This document shows, piece after piece, positions 6,636 to 9,593 of a stretch of 9,593 nucleotides of DNA; the stretch's first letter is position 1; every line of letters starts with the position of its first letter. The notes below the pieces were generated by a model that saw nothing but the letters and a program-made list of their open reading frames with translations, had not been told where the DNA came from and ran no database searches. The stretch is from contig PMYY01000223.1 in the NCBI GenBank assembly GCA_003170655.1, positions 1 through 9,593 on the forward strand, written 5' to 3'. This DNA comes from Nitrospiraceae bacterium (GTDB lineage: Bacteria > Nitrospirota > Thermodesulfovibrionia > Thermodesulfovibrionales > Dissulfurispiraceae). The position numbers and the translations under genes were made by a program.

Positions 6636-7909
6636 TAGATATTATAGAATGCGCTGCGCCCCTTGTAAACAGCTGTTATTCCCAGTTCCTCCTCGATTCT
6701 CAGTAGTCTGTTGTACTTCGCGATGCGCTCGCTTCTTGAGAGCGAGCCTGTCTTGATAAATCCGGTGTTGCAAGCCACTGCAAGATCGGCAATCGTCGTG
6801 TCCTCGGTCTCGCCCGAACGGTGAGAGATGACCGCTGTATAGCGTGCCTTCTTCGCCATTTCTATAGCGTCGAGGGTTTCTGTAACGGTGCCGATCTGGT
6901 TCAGTTTGATCAGTATGGAATTTGCAATATTCTTCCGTATTCCTTCACTCAGGATCTTTGTGTTGGTAACAAAAAGATCGTCGCCCACTAGCTGGACCTT
7001 ATTGCCCAGCCTTTCGGTGAGGAGCTTCCATCCGTTCCAGTCATTTTCGGCCAGGCCGTCCTCGATTGAGAGTATCGGATATTTTCCGAGGAGTGCTTCG
7101 TAGTAATCGACCATCTCCGCAGCAGAGAGCTTGCGGCCTTCAAACTGATATTTTCCTTTATCGAAAAATTCAGACGAAGCCACGTCGAGTGCAAGCAGCA
7201 CATCCTTCCCGGGCTTGTAACCGCTCTCGGTAATGGCCTGCATAATGATAGTGAGCGCCTCTTCGTTGGAACCGAGGTTCGGAGCGAACCCGCCTTCGTC
7301 GCCGACTGCGGTGTTGAGACCTTTCTTTTTGAGTATTGTCTTGAGAGTCTGGAAGATCTCAGCGCCGGCGCGCAAGGCCGATGCGAAGTTATTCACGCCG
7401 GCCGGCATTATCATGAATTCCTGGATATCGAGATTGTTATCGGCGTGGGCCCCGCCGTTCATGATATTCATCATCGGGACGGGTAGTTCTTTGGCATTGC
7501 AGCCGCCTATGTAACGATATAGAGGAACATTCAGCTCGTTAGCAGAGGCATGGCAAACCGCCATTGAAACACCCAGAATGGCATTTGCGCCGAGCTTGCT
7601 CTTATTTTCAGTACCGTCCAACTCGATCATTGTCTTGTCGACTAGCGCCTGGTCGAAGGAGTCCATCCCTCTAATTCGCGATGCAATTTCACCGACTATA
7701 TTGCCGACAGCTTTCTGAACGCCCTTGCCGTGAAACTTCTTTTTATCGCCGTCTCTGAGTTCCAGCGCTTCCCTCTTTCCGGTAGAGGCGCCGGACGGCA
7801 CAATAGCGGAGCCCGCTAGCCCGCTATCCAGTATGACTTCGACCTCCACGGTCGGATTGCCTCGCGAATCGAGGACCTCACGCGCTATGATGTCAATAAT
7901 TTCACCCAT
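6635..7909 (-). CDS. eno: Enolase (phosphopyruvate hydratase)
   Basis: It interconverts 2-phosphoglycerate and phosphoenolpyruvate in glycolysis and gluconeogenesis. The 424-residue protein is of normal length and complete. Visible are AREVLDSRGNPTVEVEV (9-25), the mobile loop SGASTGKRE (39-47), substrate His155 in NGGAHADN, Glu205 in GDEGGFAPN, the magnesium ligands Asp242, Glu283 (SIEDG) and Asp310 (GDD), the catalytic base Lys335 in LIKLNQIGT, SHRSGETED (362-370), and Lys386 in GFIKTGS. The start follows AGGGGA with a spacer of about 7 bases. lpdA ends 34 bases upstream, and ftsB begins on its stop codon. Nothing about the protein is unusual. Confidence 0.98.
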   Translation of the reverse strand: MGEIIDIIAREVLDSRGNPTVEVEVILDSGLAGSAIVPSGASTGKREALELRDGDKKKFHGKGVQKAVGNIVGEIASRIRGMDSFDQALVDKTMIELDGTENKSKLGANAILGVSMAVCHASANELNVPLYRYIGGCNAKELPVPMMNIMNGGAHADNNLDIQEFMIMPAGVNNFASALRAGAEIFQTLKTILKKKGLNTAVGDEGGFAPNLGSNEEALTIIMQAITESGYKPGKDVLLALDVASSEFFDKGKYQFEGRKLSAAEMVDYYEALLGKYPILSIEDGLAENDWNGWKLLTERLGNKVQLVGDDLFVTNTKILSEGIRKNIANSILIKLNQIGTVTETLDAIEMAKKARYTAVISHRSGETEDTTIADLAVACNTGFIKTGSLSRSERIAKYNRLLRIEEELGITAVYKGRSAFYNI

Positions 7910-7943
7910 GTCAATTTCCCCTTTTCGATTTATTGAAAATAAT

Positions 7944-9326
7944 TTATTTTGCTATATGAATTGCTTCTCCGTGTAAGTCTTCAGCCGCTTCCATAATGCC
8001 CTCGGACAACGTCGGATGGGCATGAATCATCTCGCCCACTTCTCTCGCCGTCATTCTAGCCTTTATTGCCAGCGCACCCTCATGCACAAGGTCCGCCGCA
8101 TGAGGACCGATTATATGCATGCCGAGGACCTGGTCCGTTTCAGCATCAGCAATTATTTTAATTATACCTGCAATCTCTCCCATTGCATGGGCCTTGCCGA
8201 GAGACCTGAACTGGAAACGTCCGCTCTTTACACTAATTCCTTTCCCCGATACCTGAGGTTCTCGCAATCCGACAGATCCGATTTCCGGCGAAGTGAAAAT
8301 AGCTGCAGGCACAACAGAATAGTCCATCTTCATATCTGTTCCGCACGCATTGGAAGCAGCGACCATGCCTTCCTTCGATGCCACATGGGCGAGAAGCATA
8401 CCTCCCACCACATCTCCGATGGCATAAATGCCTTTGACATTCGTCTCCATTCGATCATCAACGCTTATTTCGCCACGCTCCCCTTTCTTTATGCCCAATG
8501 CTTCCAGTCCGATATCTTCGGTGTTATACTGCCTGCCTATAGAAACGAGAAGTTTCTCAGCTGCGAATTCCTTGCCCCCGGATACAAAGACATGCACGCC
8601 ATCAAGCTGTTTTTCAACCCTTTCAACCCTTATCCCGGTCAAAAGTTTGATCTTCTTCTTTTTCAGTTCGCGCTCTAGAACTTCGGAGATTTCACGGTCT
8701 TCGGTCGATACAGCCCTGTCCATGAGTTCCAACATAGTGATCTCGACTCCGAATTGAGCGAATATGCAGGCGAACTCGCACCCGATAACACCGGCGCCGA
8801 TAATAATGAGGCTTTGGGGGAGCTGCTTCAGATTTACTGCATCGTTGCTCGATAGTATTGCTTCGCCGTCGAAGGGGAATGTGCTTATAAGCGCAGGCCT
8901 TGATCCAGTGGCGATAATGATCCGGTCGGCTTCGAGAAGCTCTTTCGATCCATCCCGCTTTTCCACTTCAATGCTTCCGGGAGATTGAAGCCTCCCGCGG
9001 CCCTCTACAATATTGATATTCCGGTACTTGAAAAGAGAGCGTATCCCTTTCACTTGAGTAGCAACAACCTTGTCCTTGCGCTCCATGATCTTTGAGATAT
9101 TAGGCCTTGCTTCGCCCGGCATATCGATTCCGTATTCCGCGAGCCTCCCGGCCTTGTGAAGCGCCTCGGCTGATGCGCTCAATGTTTTTGTCGGAATGCA
9201 GCCCCAGTTAAGACATGTGCCTCCGACCTCTTCCCTTTCAATGACCGTCACTTCCGCACCGAGTTGAGCAGCCTTGATGGCCGCAACATATCCGCCCGGG
9301 CCAGAGCCGATGATCGCAAGTTTCAC
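7944..9326 (-). CDS. lpdA: Dihydrolipoyl dehydrogenase (E3 / glycine cleavage L protein)
   Basis: This FAD flavoprotein reoxidises dihydrolipoyl groups and passes electrons to NAD+. The 460-residue protein has the FAD-binding IIGSGPGGYVAA at 5-16, the redox disulfide Cys38/Cys43 in GGTCLNWGCIPTK, the NAD-binding GAGVIG at 177-182, a second FAD contact at YAIGDVVGG, and the C-terminal HPTLSE with His437 and Glu442 as catalytic dyad. The start codon is GTG at 9324-9326, required because the FAD motif begins only a few residues later; AGGAGA lies 4 bases upstream. GTGA overlaps the TGA stop of gcvH, so the two are probably translationally coupled. With gcvH just upstream, the likely partner is the glycine cleavage system, though it may also serve 2-oxoacid dehydrogenases. 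Confidence 0.96.
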   Translation of the reverse strand: MKLAIIGSGPGGYVAAIKAAQLGAEVTVIEREEVGGTCLNWGCIPTKTLSASAEALHKAGRLAEYGIDMPGEARPNISKIMERKDKVVATQVKGIRSLFKYRNINIVEGRGRLQSPGSIEVEKRDGSKELLEADRIIIATGSRPALISTFPFDGEAILSSNDAVNLKQLPQSLIIIGAGVIGCEFACIFAQFGVEITMLELMDRAVSTEDREISEVLERELKKKKIKLLTGIRVERVEKQLDGVHVFVSGGKEFAAEKLLVSIGRQYNTEDIGLEALGIKKGERGEISVDDRMETNVKGIYAIGDVVGGMLLAHVASKEGMVAASNACGTDMKMDYSVVPAAIFTSPEIGSVGLREPQVSGKGISVKSGRFQFRSLGKAHAMGEIAGIIKIIADAETDQVLGMHIIGPHAADLVHEGALAIKARMTAREVGEMIHAHPTLSEGIMEAAEDLHGEAIHIAK

Positions 9327-9593
9327 TTGCTCTCCTCATCAATATAGCCCTCATACTCATCGGCATCCATGAGATCATCCACTTCGGATGGATTGTCCAT
9401 TTCGATTATCGCAATCCAGCCCTTTCCGTAAGGGTCTTCGTTTATAATCTCCGGCGAATCAGCAAGCTTGTCATTTATCTCTATGATCGTCCCGCTTAAC
9501 GGTGAGATTACCGCAGAGGTAGCCTTTGTAGATTCGATCTCGGTGATCTCGGTATTCGCATCTACCTCTATATCGGGATCGGGTAGATCGATA
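9323..9593 (-). CDS. gcvH: Glycine cleavage system H protein, C-terminal part (runs off the right edge)
   Basis: The H protein carries the lipoyl arm that moves the aminomethyl group of glycine between the P, T and L proteins. The visible 89 residues begin inside the lipoyl domain. The lipoyl lysine is present in EIESTKATSAV (codon 9524-9526), followed by the hallmark SPLSGTIIEIND, then PEIINEDPYGKGWIAII and an acidic tail ending DEYEGYIDEESK. These are canonical GcvH features. The N-terminal part, including the start, lies beyond the window. It overlaps lpdA by 4 bases and appears to be the first visible gene of the minus-strand cluster. A lipoate-binding GcvH-like protein of another pathway is possible but less likely. 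Confidence 0.94.
   Translation of the reverse strand, partial: IDLPDPDIEVDANTEITEIESTKATSAVISPLSGTIIEINDKLADSPEIINEDPYGKGWIAIIEMDNPSEVDDLMDADEYEGYIDEESK
9331..9336 (-). promoter_or_regulatory. Shine-Dalgarno site of lpdA, inside gcvH
   Basis: AGGAGA on the minus strand lies within the last codons of gcvH, 4 bases before the GTG start of lpdA. It fixes the GTG as the start and marks the coupled GTGA junction. Confidence 0.75.

Noticed and set aside
8016..8678. 220-codon open frame on the plus strand inside lpdA
   Set aside because: It is antisense to an intact lpdA; the His/Ser/Arg-rich translation looks like an out-of-frame product and has no family features.

Overview
The window is bacterial chromosome of moderate GC, densely packed with housekeeping genes. 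There is no rRNA, tRNA, CRISPR array, phage gene or insertion sequence that I can see. The mix (PPDK, glutamine-dependent NAD synthetase, a stand-alone ferritin-like diiron protein, a GH57 glycoside hydrolase, glycine cleavage proteins, an FtsB-type divisome protein) suggests a Gram-negative, anaerobic or facultative bacterium, perhaps from the Desulfobacterota/Syntrophales or Nitrospirota side. That placement is inference from gene content only.

Layout. Positions 1-551 (minus strand) hold the 5' part of ppdK, which has an unusual basic N-terminal tail. A 334-base divergent intergenic region (552-885) follows, with several small inverted repeats and one possible very short ORF. The plus-strand block is nadE (886-2640), a 106-base gap, a ferritin-like/rubrerythrin-family gene (2747-3223) and rsmI (3228-4049), the last two only 4 bases apart. 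rsmI meets the next gene tail to tail, and the two stop codons share the palindrome TTAA at 4046-4049. The minus-strand block, in transcription order from the right edge, is gcvH (partial, 9323-9593), lpdA (7944-9326), eno (6635-7909), ftsB (6282-6635) and a GH57 hydrolase gene (4046-6259).

How the genes fit together. gcvH and lpdA encode the lipoyl carrier and the dihydrolipoyl dehydrogenase of the glycine cleavage system; they overlap by 4 bases (GTGA), so they are probably translationally coupled. eno follows after 33 bases, and its stop overlaps the ftsB start (TAATG), another coupling arrangement. The GH57 gene lies 22 bases after ftsB. The five genes look like one operon joining one-carbon/glycine metabolism, lower glycolysis, cell division and alpha-glucan metabolism. 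Enolase and PPDK act on either side of phosphoenolpyruvate, but they lie in separate transcription units. The plus-strand genes could be one transcript, since I see no convincing terminator after nadE.

I did not find a novel system. The observations most worth a second look are the PPDK N-terminal extension, the overlapping convergent stops, the coupled junctions, the nadE leader hairpin and the possible leader ORF.
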